64,000 nucleotides of DNA from Phoronis australis (Eukaryota; Phoronida; Phoronidae), in contig NMRA01000169.1 in NCBI GenBank assembly GCA_002633005.1, forward strand, positions 537,387 through 601,386. The letters are read 5' to 3'. Below the pieces are notes generated by a model. That model saw only the letters and a program-made list of their open reading frames with translations, was not told the origin of the DNA and ran no database searches. The translations under genes and the position numbers were made by a program. Shown piece by piece: positions 13,609 to 26,780 of the stretch. Each line of letters starts with the position of its first letter. Position 1 is the stretch's first letter.

Positions 13609-14104
13609 CATCTAACAGTCTCTGTGACAGATGTGGAATAACTGAAGTGTGTTGACATGTCGGCAGACTGTCTGGAGTATTTTGTGGTAGTAACATCTTG
13701 AAGAGTGTCATGACATCTGCTGCAAAATGTCTGATGAAACAGTGTAATGTTGTCACCAATAGGGGGCAGTACTGATACATGCATGCACCCTGCAGGTGTG
13801 CTCACTCAATACATATTCATTTTGTAGCATCATATTTTACTAACATTTTTATTCTGTTTCATTTCACTGTTATTGCACTCAAAAGCTATTTTTGTGTTAA
13901 GATTATATTTGGCATTGACTTTGTTTATCGAGCACCAATGGGAATTGCAGTTCAGCCTTGTAAAAACATTTCTGCGGTGCCAACAGGATACTTGATTCAT
14001 CATTTTTCAGACCGCTGCTTTAACATATTCGAACCAGGTGCTTATGGTTAATAGTAGAAAGACTGAGTATGGTCACCTTCAAGGAATCTGTACATGAGCT
14101 AAAC

Positions 14105-14190
14105 ATGCACACGCACACACAAACACACACACACCCACACACACCCACTCACTCACACACACACANACACACACACACACACACACACCC
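14105..14190. repeat. (CA)n microsatellite containing an ambiguous base
   Basis: An imperfect CA/ACACCC tract of about 85 bases. The base at 14166 is N. Given the other three Ns in the window, this may be a contig join inside a repeat, so the true tract length is unknown. Confidence 0.9.
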
Positions 14191-16829
14191 AATTACACTA
14201 TGTTGGTAATCCTGGTAATCACCTCCTAATGCACATCAGCTCTTGTTGAGATATTGAGTAGCCAGAGTGTCTGAACAGTTTAGTCTGTGTATATATTTAT
14301 AGGCAGTAGATACACCTGGAATTTTGCAAGCCTGTTCAGTTGATTAATTCACTTGGGTGCAGAGAAGGTTGTGCTACCGCGCGCCATGTGGATATACTGT
14401 ACACTATATCGATTCAGTTGCAAGACGCGCAAGCGGGCATCTTATTTGTTGGAAATCTGCCTGTATCAACTCCATGACGACGGTCTGGTGATAATTCAAA
14501 GTTAACACGCATTTTCGGATGGGCACTCGTTTTTGTACTGAAGTTTGAAGCATTCATGATTCTGCACCAAGATAATACATGTGTGGATTCTAGTGTGAGA
14601 AACTGTCTGTTAGAAATCCTACGGATGTCGACTCTTTAAAAATTCTCGGGTCGTAATTTCAGAGATTACTGCACGTTTTCGGTTGAAAAGTTATCTTGTG
14701 GTATCAAACATCGAAGTATGCGTGGATGTCATCGACAAGTGCACTTCTGTGGTTGTGTTTTCTATCTCCCACTTAAAGTGTCAGTGCAAGTGTTTTTTAC
14801 CTGTGTTCTCAGCTGAGACAGATTTTCCGGATTTCATTTCGTTGTGTTGGTGGGCGTATTAATTGGCTGTGGTTGCTAACGAATAAAACACTGTCTCAGC
14901 CACCTGAGCTCTGGTCTCCCACCAGTGTCAATTTTCTGTTCTGGCAACTTTCGCTATAAAACGTATTTCAAGCTTCTTCTGAGGTGTGTAGGTGTTAGGA
15001 ATAGAATGTGTATTCCCTAAGGGGAGCATGTGTATGTATTCAAGTGACCACAGAGTCCCCTGTTGGTGAGATTTGGCATTAGAGCTATTGGAACTTGTTG
15101 GTGTCTGGCTTCAGCAGAGTGGAACAGCAGACTGGGATGTTTATACACGCTTGACTGGTTTCTTGTAATTGGAGTTACCTTTCTGGATATTGTAAACTGT
15201 AGTGATTAGTCCATGTGGTGAACATGAGGTGGTGAATGGTTCAACAAAATTTGAAGGAAGACACTTGACTTGTTTCACTTGGGCTGATACTCCGTGATGT
15301 AATTTCAAATATTTCACATTACTAACGTACCTGCCTGGCTTTGAATAGTGATTTTTTGTGTGAAGATTTATACAACCAGTCTCAACTACTATTGTTAGTT
15401 GAAAGCCAGGGGATTAGGATCTGCAAAGTGGTGAATGTCAGCTGTAATATTCTGGTTGTCAATGGAATGATCAAAAAGCACATTGGTGTCTACTGACGTT
15501 TTGTAGCCTGATTCTAGCATTATGCACTTCTTCGTAACTTTGATTTGTTTTAGAGTGAATTTTTATGTAACTCTTCTTGTTTCACACTAACTGAACCAGC
15601 GAGGCTGTGAATTTACCATTTTGTTTGGTGGTGTACTTTTCATTTAACATTAACAGTCCCTTGAGTATCCCCAGTAACTGAGTCTCACCACAAGTATGGC
15701 AGCTGGTTGAATGAACAAATTACCCTGGAGTGCTTGCCCATGGCTAGCTAATGACCCCATCACCACCACAGAGTGTGTGGCTGGTTTTCTAATCAAGTTG
15801 CTCTGCATCCACCAGAGTGCAGGTTGAGTCTGAGCACAGCGGTGCCTCAGTGAGTCAGTCTCTGTTTTGATGGCGGTAAACCATTGACCATGGCTTTCCT
15901 GCACTGAATCTTCCTGATTCTTGAACGCGCACTTGACATTTGGTAATTGATTCGCGGAACTTGACGTTATTGCAGCGAGGGATTCCTTGAAGAGGGTTTG
16001 AGATAGTTGCATCATATTTGGAGCAGTATTGAAGTTGTTGTTCAACATTTTTGTTTTGTGTATTTGACTCTAGGCTCAGTTTTTGGCCTTAGGCAATATG
16101 CAGTGTTTTGGCGGAGTTTTGTCGACTTGACTTTCTAAGAAAGGAATCCGTTTGTCTAAGTGGTTGGCTGGAGTTGAACTGACTTGTGAAATAACATTGA
16201 CATTTGGACTTACGAAATCATGAAGATGAAACTGTCTGTGTTCAGGCCAAGGTTGAGAGGTGAGTCTTGTGAGAAGAGAACATGTACTATGAAGAGTCTG
16301 TGTACCTGGGTATTAAGTGCTAACAAAACGGTGCACTCAGAGACAATCATTTAGATGTAAAAACATGTGTCTTTAGCGACAAATAATTATCATTAGTTTG
16401 TAATAAAAAATTAAATTATGCCACGATAATTTATTAATTAATTCAGTATTTAACTTAAAATTTCATGATCATTTTGATGTGGGTGTACTCCAACATCATT
16501 GATAGGTCACATTTTGAGCAAGAAATATGCCAAAGTAATTTTGTGCTGAATGACCCAATAGTTGGGTACATTGTGCTATCAAAAATGAACACTAACAGTT
16601 AAAAAACTTCTTAAAATATCTTGCAGTAAGGCCATTTTTGTAAATTATGATGACGGAGTGAGAGGTGATTATTGGCAAAAAAATGCATGCCTTCTCTACT
16701 GCAGTGAGGTTTCAACATCCAACCAGGACTTCATACAATACGACAACTATCTACTTATTAGCACAGCAATAATTTCCGAAATTGTCATTTTCCATTTTTC
16801 AATGGCTGATTACCTTCTTGTAAATACTA

Positions 16830-16960
16830 AATGTTTAACAAAAGCTGTTTTGTGATATCTGCACACCCTGCAAACCATGATTATCATAGACTTGAATGTT
16901 CTTAATCTTTAATTTATAGAGAAATTTAGCTTAACAGAATTTCACGTGTCATTCAGATTT
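16830..16960 (+). repeat. Interspersed repeat family D, copy 1
   Basis: It shares an ordered set of blocks with 23735-23855 and, more weakly, 33235-33345: GTTTTRTGAYATCTRCACAC, then a gap, TGTTCTTAAT, and AGAATTTCAC with GT following. The copies are diverged. The element class is not recognised. Confidence 0.5.
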
Positions 16961-18577
16961 TTTTGCAAAGTAAGTGAAAAATTACCATATTTCAAAAATG
17001 GGTTTTTCAATTTCTCAGGACATCCAAGATCAATGATGTGTGGCTGTTTTTCATGTCCCCCCCAAGTCAAATTGCTGTTATAGTGTGTTATGTTACTGTG
17101 GAAACTGTGTGTATCTTACATCTCATTTTTTTATTCTGGACAAGCCAATGATCTCCCCGAGCTGATGTTAGCAAGTTAAAACAGCCGCCAATGTTTACTT
17201 GCATTATTTGAAGCCGAAATTGAATTTTATCAATTGTGAAGTTTGGGATATGGGCAATTTTGACATTTATCTTACCATTTCTCAAACATGGGGCTATGTT
17301 TTGAATCTCAAAATAAACTTGGTAGTTTATAAAATTGTTGAAAATAGTTGTCTTAAATTTGCGACGGACGGTGTTGCTCATTTCTAAAATTTGGTTTACC
17401 TCCGTCCTTGAACAAAATAATTACTTTTTCACTGTCCTAAACAGGAGAATTTTTACGTTTTTCAAATATCCACTTCCTGGAACACCACAAATAGTCTCCC
17501 CACTGCTACTAAACCCAGTGACAACTAGTTCCAGAAGTAACCAGTTCTACCTAGCTAGTACTGGGGACAGCCTTGCGTTTCGAAAACTAGGTCATACGAA
17601 ATGTTTTTCTACCTCAACAAAAGAGGAGAGCTCAAGCTAGGTTGCGGGTATTGGTCCTTACATGTATTGGTCCTTACATTATGCACCATCAACTCAATCT
17701 CTCTGATTGCCTTGTTACATTCCTTAGGGCATGTTTGTATGTATTATGCTTTCCTTTCTTGTGACTGTTAATTACACAATTGGGTATTTTGCTGTCTGCT
17801 AGATTAGTGCCATTTGGTGTAATTTCCAGTCAGATGTAGGTAATATACAGAAAACTGCAATGAGTAATCACTGAGCTTGAAAGCCTGCAGCCCAAGTAAT
17901 GATAGATATTGCTTTTGTTTGAGGTTTTAACCTGTGTGCTGTTATTTCGTTTGCTTTGTTTTTGTGCTGAACTTGTAATTAAGATTTTAAAACTGTTGAG
18001 ATCGAGAAATTGAAACTGAACTATAAAAAAGATCAAGAAATAGATAGGAAGCTAGGGGTAACAGTTTGCTAAATTAAACATTCCAAATAGTCTTGAGGTT
18101 AGTCTTGTGTCGTCACGTTCCTGCAATCTAAAAAGTTTTTTTTACAGTATTCACTTTCTTAGTTGAAATCTCTGAGGTTGAAACTTGTTGAGTTGACTAA
18201 CCTCTGTTGCACAATTTCGTGTTTTAAAAAAACTGTAGAGAATACATAAAGTTTGTCATTTTGTTGTTATTGTTATTATTCTGTCTGTTATAAATTAATC
18301 TCGTTATTTTGTTGTTATTCTGTGCATGCGTAATCAATTAACCTGAGTCTAACAACTTTGTGGCAGTTCTAAGTATCCTATAAACAGATGTACACCCTGT
18401 TGGATAAAGTACATATCAGTGCTGCATTTCCTACCAATAACACCAGTCCAGTATAGAAAAAAAGAGCAGAACATAGTGTTACCAAGCAGCATCAGCGTGA
18501 CTTTAATGTAACATATTCATATCGCTGAGGTGGCCACCCCGTGCCCTTTTTGAAAGGGTCAGCCTTCGTCACTATGT

Positions 18578-18585
18578 TGACGTCA
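18578..18585. promoter_or_regulatory. Palindromic CRE consensus TGACGTCA
   Basis: A full TGACGTCA (cAMP-response element / ATF-CREB consensus) is followed 10 bases on by TGACGAATTACG. It sits in intron 1 in a locally CpG-containing stretch (18520-18650). An 8-mer can arise by chance in 64 kb, so function is only suggested. Confidence 0.25.
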
Positions 18586-18993
18586 TTTATATGACGAATT
18601 ACGTGTCAGAAGTGATTGGAGTCGGCTAGTCCCTGGTAGGAACTAGTCTAGTGTTTTTCGAGCTGTGCAGGAAATTTAAATAAGCCAACTTGTACAATCT
18701 ACTGGGTTGGCCGTTCAATGGTCAAGTAGATCCTCATTAACTCTAATTGCTCACTGTAGTAGACAAGGGTGAATGAACTGCTTTCTTAAAGGCATAAAGC
18801 CCCAGGGATTGCGTACTGGTAAATCCATCTAGTGTATTTTCTTAACAGGACATGATAGGTTTTTGGATCGAAAATGTATTTTTTGAGGTTATAATTTGTT
18901 GGGATAGTTTAATTGAATGTATTAGCTTTGATCAGAACTACAAAACAACAAAATTCATTGTTTTTTGGGATTTTATTATAGATCGCTAATTCT

Positions 18994-19075
18994 CGGCATG
19001 GTCTGGATAGGTCAGTGGTCAGAGTGACCGACTACTTTAGTGTTTGGGAGACGAGTTCGATTCCCCTGGTCAGAA
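18994..19075 (+). repeat. tRNA-like SINE head (Pol III A and B boxes)
   Basis: A tRNA-like 5' half has an A-box-like TAGGTCAGTGG at 19008-19018 followed by TCAGAGTGACCGAC, as in many tRNA D-arms. A B box GAGTTCGATTCC lies at 19053-19064, 34 bases further on. There is no clear acceptor-stem pairing, so this is a SINE head or tRNA relic rather than a working tRNA. The SINE body probably continues to about 19145. Confidence 0.55.
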
Positions 19076-22000
19076 CAGTCGAATGTTTCAGACTGGCTGT
19101 AAAAGCTTGGGATGTAGCCAGTACTTTTCACGTAGAGAATGGTTATCTTTAGGTACTTTTTAGAGCCGTTTTCTTGGGCATTTCAATCCCCATTTTGGTC
19201 CCTGTTTTTAATCATCATTTCAGCACGCCAAGTAAAATCTCAACTTTTAATCGTCATTTTGTTACCCACTAAAAATTGCCAAGTAAAATGTGATAGCTAC
19301 AATGAATCTTTGGGGGTACCTGCAAATGGCACAGGTGGGTCATCAAAGACATAACATTTGGACCATTTGCCTTGAAGTACAAAACAAGATGTGGCCAGAG
19401 GGGCACTGAAATCTCCTGACAAACAACAAACCCCCTTACCCCTTACTTGCTAAGAAAAGGTGAGGGAGGGGAGGGGGTGGGGTTCACATATAAATGCTGC
19501 TTCTCGGTGTAAACAAATAATCCATCTGGTGATGTATTGATGAATATGAAGTGTGTTGTCATACACTACTCTGTGAGTTAATGCATAGCTCACACAGGGC
19601 GACCATTAGATAATTGTTTATGAAACACTGGGCATATTTCCACTTGTTTCAACAAAGCCCATGCCTAATATAAATATTACATGTTAATTTCCATCAGCGA
19701 AAAATTATGCTCGACTTTATTTATGTGGCTTCGAATCCTGTGAGGTCTCTCTTTTAATACTCTAAAACTTCCATCCACTTATTTATGCCTTATTTCATTA
19801 AGCAACAAACTGTGTGCAGTAAACTCTGGTCAAACACTTGTCTTGTTTGAATAAACTGACGCATTAGGGGAGAAACTTGATATCTACATAATTATCCCAT
19901 TATGGGCCAGTGTATAAGGTTTGTTTGTCTTTATGTCAGGACAAATTTAATAAACTCTTGTTTTATTGTAATCAGTTTCATGTGTCTGGGTATGCAATAT
20001 GAGACTGCGTCACTACTGGGTCAGCTAGTTTTGGCAAATTATTGGTTACAGTTAGACTTCAAATTTGGATTTTTCATTTGAAATGCTTCCTGCACTGTGT
20101 GTGTTAGTGATCGAACACCAACACCTCGTTGATGCGCAGAAGTTTAATAAGAAGGCAGATGAAGGCGGTCTGAACAGAGGACAGTTTAAACACTTAGAAC
20201 GCTGTTCACAAAGGCATCCAATCAACCATTGAAATGCAAAATGCTATTCTTTTCTCTAGACGGAGCCATCTTTAGACACCCCCAATGACCGTATATAAGG
20301 ACAGTCTTTCACAGAATTGCTCATGGCATCTATTTGTGAAAAAAATATGTGTGGTAGAATCCTAAAACTTTCCCCAGTTTTGTTGGAAATGAACACCAAA
20401 GCTGTAATGTAAAGTAATTTTTTTACTTTTAAGTCCTTCCTGTGGGGACAATCATAACTTCAGTGTTGCGTATCGACTCTCTTGGCGTCAATATGCATGC
20501 AACCAACTGTATTGATACACACCAGGAAATAATACTCATTTCCAAATATACGTCATGTTGTATATTTGGATTTGACTCGTGGTCTCTAAACACCTATTTT
20601 TGAATAGAAGCTCTTGGCCTCTGTTAACTGCGTTGAAGATTTGGCGAAAACTGCAAATGTCAGCAATTTTGCACAAGATATTCTTCTTGAGAAATATTTG
20701 CCAATTAGAAACTGATGACACTTATTTATTCTGCTGTTGTGCATGGTTCCAGGGCACAGATCTAATCTCTGAAACTCATATCCAGTAAACTTTCAAAAGG
20801 TCCAGTGTGATTGGTTAAATTTGGTGTCTAAGTCTGTGAGTCTGATTAGACCTTGGGCCCTGGTCAGATTCCCACATTGCCTAAACTTACAAGAATTTTC
20901 ACATCATCTGTCTCCACTCATTAAATCATGATATATTTATCCCATGTTTTCATTTGCTGTTGGACTTCACTGTGTAGTTGAAAGACAAATACAAGATCAG
21001 TCTCCTCACCAAACACTTGCCATTAAGTGCTGTTGACTTAACCACATGACATTGATGCTGTCCAGTCGTCTGCTTCAGGCTTACAACATCTCCTCCCATT
21101 ATGTCCAACTGTGAACACAAACAGAATGCTGATTGGTTCATTGGTTGTGACACTATTCTTAATTGTCTGTTTATGTGTTCTGTAGATATTTATTTTGGAA
21201 AACTGCTGTTTTCTAATTTCTTTTGCCTTTTGAAATTTTATCTGTTTTTTCATTGTTTTGACACACGTGTGCACAACTGCAAATTCTAGACATAAAGGAT
21301 GTTCTTGGACAAATTGACCTTCAGTATGACAATTGCATTGTCGCCTATAGTTGAAAGATTCAGGTCCTTGTAACCTTTCTTTTCAAACATCAGTTGTGTT
21401 TATTTTGCTATTGCTCTTAGAGTCATTTTGGTGCAGTTCTGTCATAGTGGGAACACAAATTATCGCTGATGTCCCGGTCAACAATAACAACAGTACCTGC
21501 TGTGTTTAAAATATGAATTTTTTGTTTAAATATTTACCATCCAACTTTGATTACTCACTGTTTTGAAATTTGTTCCTTAGTCAAGTCGAAGTGATATCAG
21601 AGTTTGAAAAGAAGTGACAGTGTATTACTTCTTGAGATGATGGCTGTAGGTCTCAAGTTGGCAAGTTATGGCAAACGTGGTCTCAAAGATTATGACCTTT
21701 CAATTCTTTGCCAGCCATTTTCTATAGTAGTTACCATGATACAGTGTTTTGAACAATTGAATATATTTGTTAGAAGCTGTTGAAAAATATACATTTTTCT
21801 GAACTATTTTTTCCCAAAATTAGTCAGATTTTATTGCAGTGATGCACACTGAAAAATGTCTCCCAGTCGTTCACTAGGGATGGTTAAATAGACGAGTAGT
21901 TTTATAGGTCAAAGATAGGAGATTGCGAATATCTCAGAAAAGAGTTTATACAAAGAGATAGCATGCATGTGTACTGTTGTTTATAATTACTACCATTGTA

Positions 22001-23734
22001 TAACTCACCTGGGGGAGTTTCTTCTAGTTCATTTCTCATCAACAGGGGAAGTTGTCCTTGTTTACGTTTCAGTGGACTGTTTCCTTCATTGTTAACCCTG
22101 TTGAGGCAGGTTTTGTTTGAACATAATGTCACTATTGTTCCATAGTGTGATATGTGCGATTCATTCATAGAGTTCATAAGACTCCTCCTGATGGTTTTCC
22201 CTTTCTTTCAATTGAAATTGTAAGTATGCGAATGTTTCATTTTATTGCAGTTTTTAGTTAGAATGTATTAGGAAAAAAATTACTTTTGTGTTTTGGTTAC
22301 AATTTTCACATTTATCTATTTCTTTGTTTCTTCGTTTTTTAAATTTTAAGTGTAATGCAAGTGTAAAGTCTGCACTAAGTTATGAAAATACAAGCTTGTG
22401 TTTGCATTCCGTTTTTTACAAACATTTTTTGGGAGGAACTGATAAAAATCCTTGAAGTTCGCTAAGTAGGAAAGATTGTACACTCACAAAAATAAAGTAA
22501 TTGTCAAAAAAGGTTGATGAATTGTGTTAAAATGATGAAAAATAACACCAAATCATTTTAAAATTAGTGGAAATTTTTATATTAAAAATTTCGACGACTT
22601 TCAACAAGAAGAAATATCCTCGACTTTTTTTAAAACAAAATAAGTACAAAATAATTTCTTTATTCTGTTTTAAGGGAAGTAATAAGTCGTCATTTTTCAC
22701 TTTTAAGGAAATATGTTTTTGATGTACTTGGCTTGTGGTTAGTGGTAAAACTTTGTTTATGTAAATAGGTCGAATCATAAAAATGCAAATCTCCGCCTGT
22801 CTTCATCCCACCTTTGCAAATTAGGAAATGTGGTAAAATATTTATGCCTATTATACGCTTGACCACACATCATATTTGATCCGCTACATTTTGTGCCTTG
22901 ACAATGCATTTAGCGTCAATGTAGCAATCAAGGTTCTCTGGGCATTTAAATCATGCCCACACTTGTTAGACAATACTAGACTCAGAGCTGAAGGTTCGTC
23001 AGAAATGTTTTCACAAGTTTGTGAAGGCACCATGTAAACCTGTTCATGCCTTCATGCTATTTTGTTTGGGGTGTCCCTGGAAAATTAGGATATCCACCCA
23101 TTTAGAGAGGACCCATTTGTTTTGGACTTCGATAAAAATACTAACCCAGTCGTAGAGTTTTGTTCAAGTATGGTAGGTCTTATAGCCATTCTCTAGTATT
23201 TCCCACACAAATAATTAATATTTACCTAAATGGTCATTTTTTGTTTTTCAAAAGCTGCTTCCTTTTTTTGAAATAACAGGATTTTAGTCAAACATGAGGC
23301 AAATCCTATGCTAATATTTGGGGTTTTGTTACCCCACCGCCTAAGTCAGACAGTGACAAACCCATCCTAATGCATTTGCAAGGGCTAGTGGGTTTGCCGC
23401 AATTCTGAAGAAAATCTATTCACTAATTTCTCTTATAATACATCGATTTTAAAAATTCAAAGACTGCTACTATTTACTTTTCAATTTTAAAAAGTAATGT
23501 TGACCCCTTGCTTTACTTATTGTTCGTTTTTTACTTTGAAACTCCTACACGAAACAGGCGTGTTGGTTTACGACCACAATTATCTAATCCACCATATTCA
23601 ACCTAGCCCATGACAAGTGACTAGCTAACTTCAATCAGTGACAACGCCATCAAGCCTTTGATATGCCGAAATCTTCGGGGTAAACAGTGCATGCTTTCTC
23701 GGCCACTCGCGTGCAAATCCTGTTAGCGTAAAAT

Positions 23735-23855
23735 TTGCCTAATGAATGTTGTTTTATGACATCTACACACTACAATACATGCTTGTAATAAATGTTCTTA
23801 ATTATTAAGAAATTTTACAAAATAGAATTTCACTTGTTGACTATATTGTATGGTA
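23735..23855 (+). repeat. Interspersed repeat family D, copy 2
   Basis: It reads TGTTGTTTTATGACATCTAC at the left and carries TGTTCTTAAT and ATAGAATTTCACTTGT to the right, in the same order as 16830-16960. Its left block also matches 33240-33260 (TGTTGTTTTATGACATGTAC). Confidence 0.5.
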
Positions 23856-25972
23856 AACAAGTAAAGAGTCCATAGTTTCATAAACCTAACTGTATCGTCA
23901 CAATTGTTGCCCTGCTTTAATACCTAATATTAAGCTTATTTCTGTTGGTTTTGTTGTCGGAAAAGTAATCATTTTGTAGAATTTTGAATTGTGATCCTTT
24001 TGTAGGCTACCCAATCAAAAAGGCACCCTTTCTTAGGAAATTCTGTCCAATAAGACACTGAGGGTTGGGAAACTGGTCATGAAAAAGTCATTGATGTTGG
24101 TATTAGTGTAAATTGGTTGGCTGATTGTGGGATAGTCTCATATGGAAATATAAATCTGTGTTCACTCCAACTAAACCTGGCTGTAACTCTTTCCATTGTT
24201 GTGAATGTTATGTAATTGCTACTTTCAAGTAACAGTTAAAACTGTTTTAACACTGGTTTTGGTTGCTAGTTATCAGTGTTATGCTTTCTGATGCATACCA
24301 GTTAGTGCTTTGGTGAGCTCTTGTTTCCAAAGAGATTTGATAGCAGCGCCACCTACAGAGTCATAACTTTTACAACTGCCTTTGCTTGTTTTGTAGATGT
24401 TTTGTAAAACCACTTGGCAAAGTTTCTTTGCTACTTTACAAGAAGGTAATCAGCCATTGCAAAATGGAAAATTACAATTTTGGCATTAATTTTGCGTGAA
24501 GAATTGCAAAATCTCTCTGTAGTCTTAGTCTCTCTGACATCAAACTCACAACTCATTTTTGTATTGTATGTTACTTTTTTGTGAATTCAATAGTAAGTGT
24601 CTTTAAATTTCTTCGTGAAAACATTGTTTATATTGTTTATGCAGCTGATAGTCTGCTGTTCGAGTAAGCTCTTACTAAATCTCCATATTGAAAATCACAG
24701 ACTTGAGTTTGATCAGGACATTTCAAGTTTGAACTCATGTTTGTAGCTACAAGACTGCTAAAACAAAACATGCCTCACAGGTTAAATCATTTTTATGGGA
24801 GTCACTTGTGCTTGCGAACCCAGACAATAAAATTTGATTACTGTTTCCTCTTCGTCAGGTGGAGACTCGTCAAATTAAGTGTTTTTTAATATTTGGTTGA
24901 TGGATAATTTCACAGTTTCTCACTAGCGAGGAATTTTTAATAACTCGGGATATCAATCGTCTCTCTGTCAATCGCTTGCGTTTCCTTGTGTCTACCTTTG
25001 TAAGTTGATTTACACCTACCGTAGCTATTGTCAGATTGTCAATCTTGTTCATTTCCAATGAAGCCCAGGTGTGACTTACCTGTCTGTGTGATGTAATGCC
25101 TGTCATGTGACTGCACTACAAATCATGCTCACACAGACATACCAGACTGTCTTCAGGTGTTTTGCAGCATGTTAATTTTGTTGATGGTGTCCACCACAAT
25201 AGTTTTAATGATGAAGTACACTATTTATGACCCACTCAGGAATTGAAAATTCGGAAATGTATCACAGCAGTTTATAATGTATTTCTACGACGTAGACATT
25301 TACAATTTGATAAAAAAGTGTCTTAAGTTTGGGCTCCAAAAAGAACACTTTTCCTCAGTGATATTTGTCACAGTTAGACATGACAGTTATCGCTATTCTT
25401 TGTACTCAAACTTTACACAGTTGCCAAATGTCCCGTTTTCTAAAGCTCACTACACTGTTAAAAATGTTCAGAATTTGTGGTGTTTGTTGACTGATGACTG
25501 TACAATATAAAATGTGCAAATAATGAGGTAATTTTCATTGTTTTTATGTTTGTTGAAATAGATTTTGCTGTGCAGCAGTTTGATAACCAGTTTTCTCCAT
25601 TGAGTAAGAGTAATCAAACTGCTTCTCTAAATGGGGGAACTCGTGTATGTGACTCTTGTCTGAAAAAAAATGCGTCCTTCATGTTTTCGGAGCGCCATAT
25701 TGTAAAATCTTTGTTGACCCAAGCGTCAAGTTAAAATTTATTGAAGCTGGTGTGAAAGACTCAGTTTACTCGTAGTTTTCATCCACGCTCTTCTGCTACT
25801 GGAGTTAATTTGGTTGGAGTCTTATGTGTAATAATGGTATTTATTGATTTCTATTCCTTGTGCAATAATCATTTTGTTTTGGTGTATAATGTTCTATAAT
25901 TTTGAGACACACTTTAGCGTTTGAATATTCATCATTAGTCTGAGGTAGCTGCTTTACAGATTACAATAAAAA

Positions 25973-26154
25973 ATAGCAATGAGTGTGCGACTGGCTATAT
26001 AGCAATGAGTGTGCGACTGGCTGTATAGCAATGAGTGTGCGACTGGCTATATAGCAATGAGTGTGCGACTGGCTGCATAGCGACGAGTGTGCGACTGGCT
26101 GCATAGCGACAAGTGTGCGACTGGCTGCATAGCGACGAGTGTGCGACTGGCTAT
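25973..26154. repeat. 26-bp minisatellite, 7 units
   Basis: Seven consecutive 26-base units are built on AGTGTGCGACTGGCT with an ATAGCAATG or ATAGCGACG head. The first four units carry AATG and the last three GAC(G/A), so two unit types have spread in blocks. The unit is not a multiple of three, so it is not coding. The array is CpG-rich compared with its AT-rich flanks. Confidence 0.95.
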
Positions 26155-26370
26155 ATCTAGAGTACCACTGTACTCATAAATCACTAACATCCTTCATTAA
26201 CCTCTTCCATGAAATCCATCTGTGGGTGTGATTGGCTCTTTCGGGAATACAGTCGCGTAAATCGGCAATTGTATCGACTCAACCCTGATGTTTAAAGGTA
26301 ACCTAACTTAGTACGTATCTGAACTTGAAGATGTACAAATAGTGGTAGGGTCTTCCCTGGTGAAGTGAAG

Positions 26371-26780
26371 TAGATTACTAGACAATTGAACTGTGTTATT
26401 CTCAGCTCTCCAACAAACAGTGGTAAAAATTTTACCTTTTTTCTGGCAAGTTACAGTGTCTCGAGTTAATAGAATTTGGTAGATTTCTAGACTGCTGAAA
26501 TGTGTTTTTCTCAATTCTCAAAGAATATTAACCTTTTTCTGACAAGTTTCATTGTCTCGAATTTAAATAGAATTTGATAAATTTCTAGATGGCTAAACTT
26601 TTGTTTTTTTCACAGTTCTCGAACAAACAGTGGTAAAAATTTTACTTTTTTCTGGCAAGTTTCAGCAACTCAAATTCATAGAACTTGGTATATTTCGAGA
26701 CTGCTCAAGTACGTTTTTCTCAGTTCTCAAACAAAGTCGTAAAAATTCAATCTTTTCTTATAAGTTTCAGCATCTGGAAT
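26371..26780. repeat. Tandem repeat of about 100-110 bp, 4 degenerate units
   Basis: Units start near 26371, 26480, 26578 and 26689. Each has TAGA(T)TTCTAGAC.GCT at the head, then TTTTTCTCAGTTCTC, a CAAACAGTGGTAAAAATTTTA segment (missing from unit 2), a TTTTTCTGGCAAGTTTCAG segment and AATAGAATTTGGTA. Spacings of 109, 98 and 111 reflect indels. It is a small satellite-like array in intron 1. Confidence 0.85.

Noticed and set aside
15650-16048. 132-codon open frame on the minus strand
   Set aside because: No domain or start context is recognised and it has no partner exons. Length alone in 64 kb is not evidence.
25973-26154. Regularly spaced repeats considered as a CRISPR array
   Set aside because: Units are contiguous without unique spacers, and the context is eukaryotic. 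It is a minisatellite.
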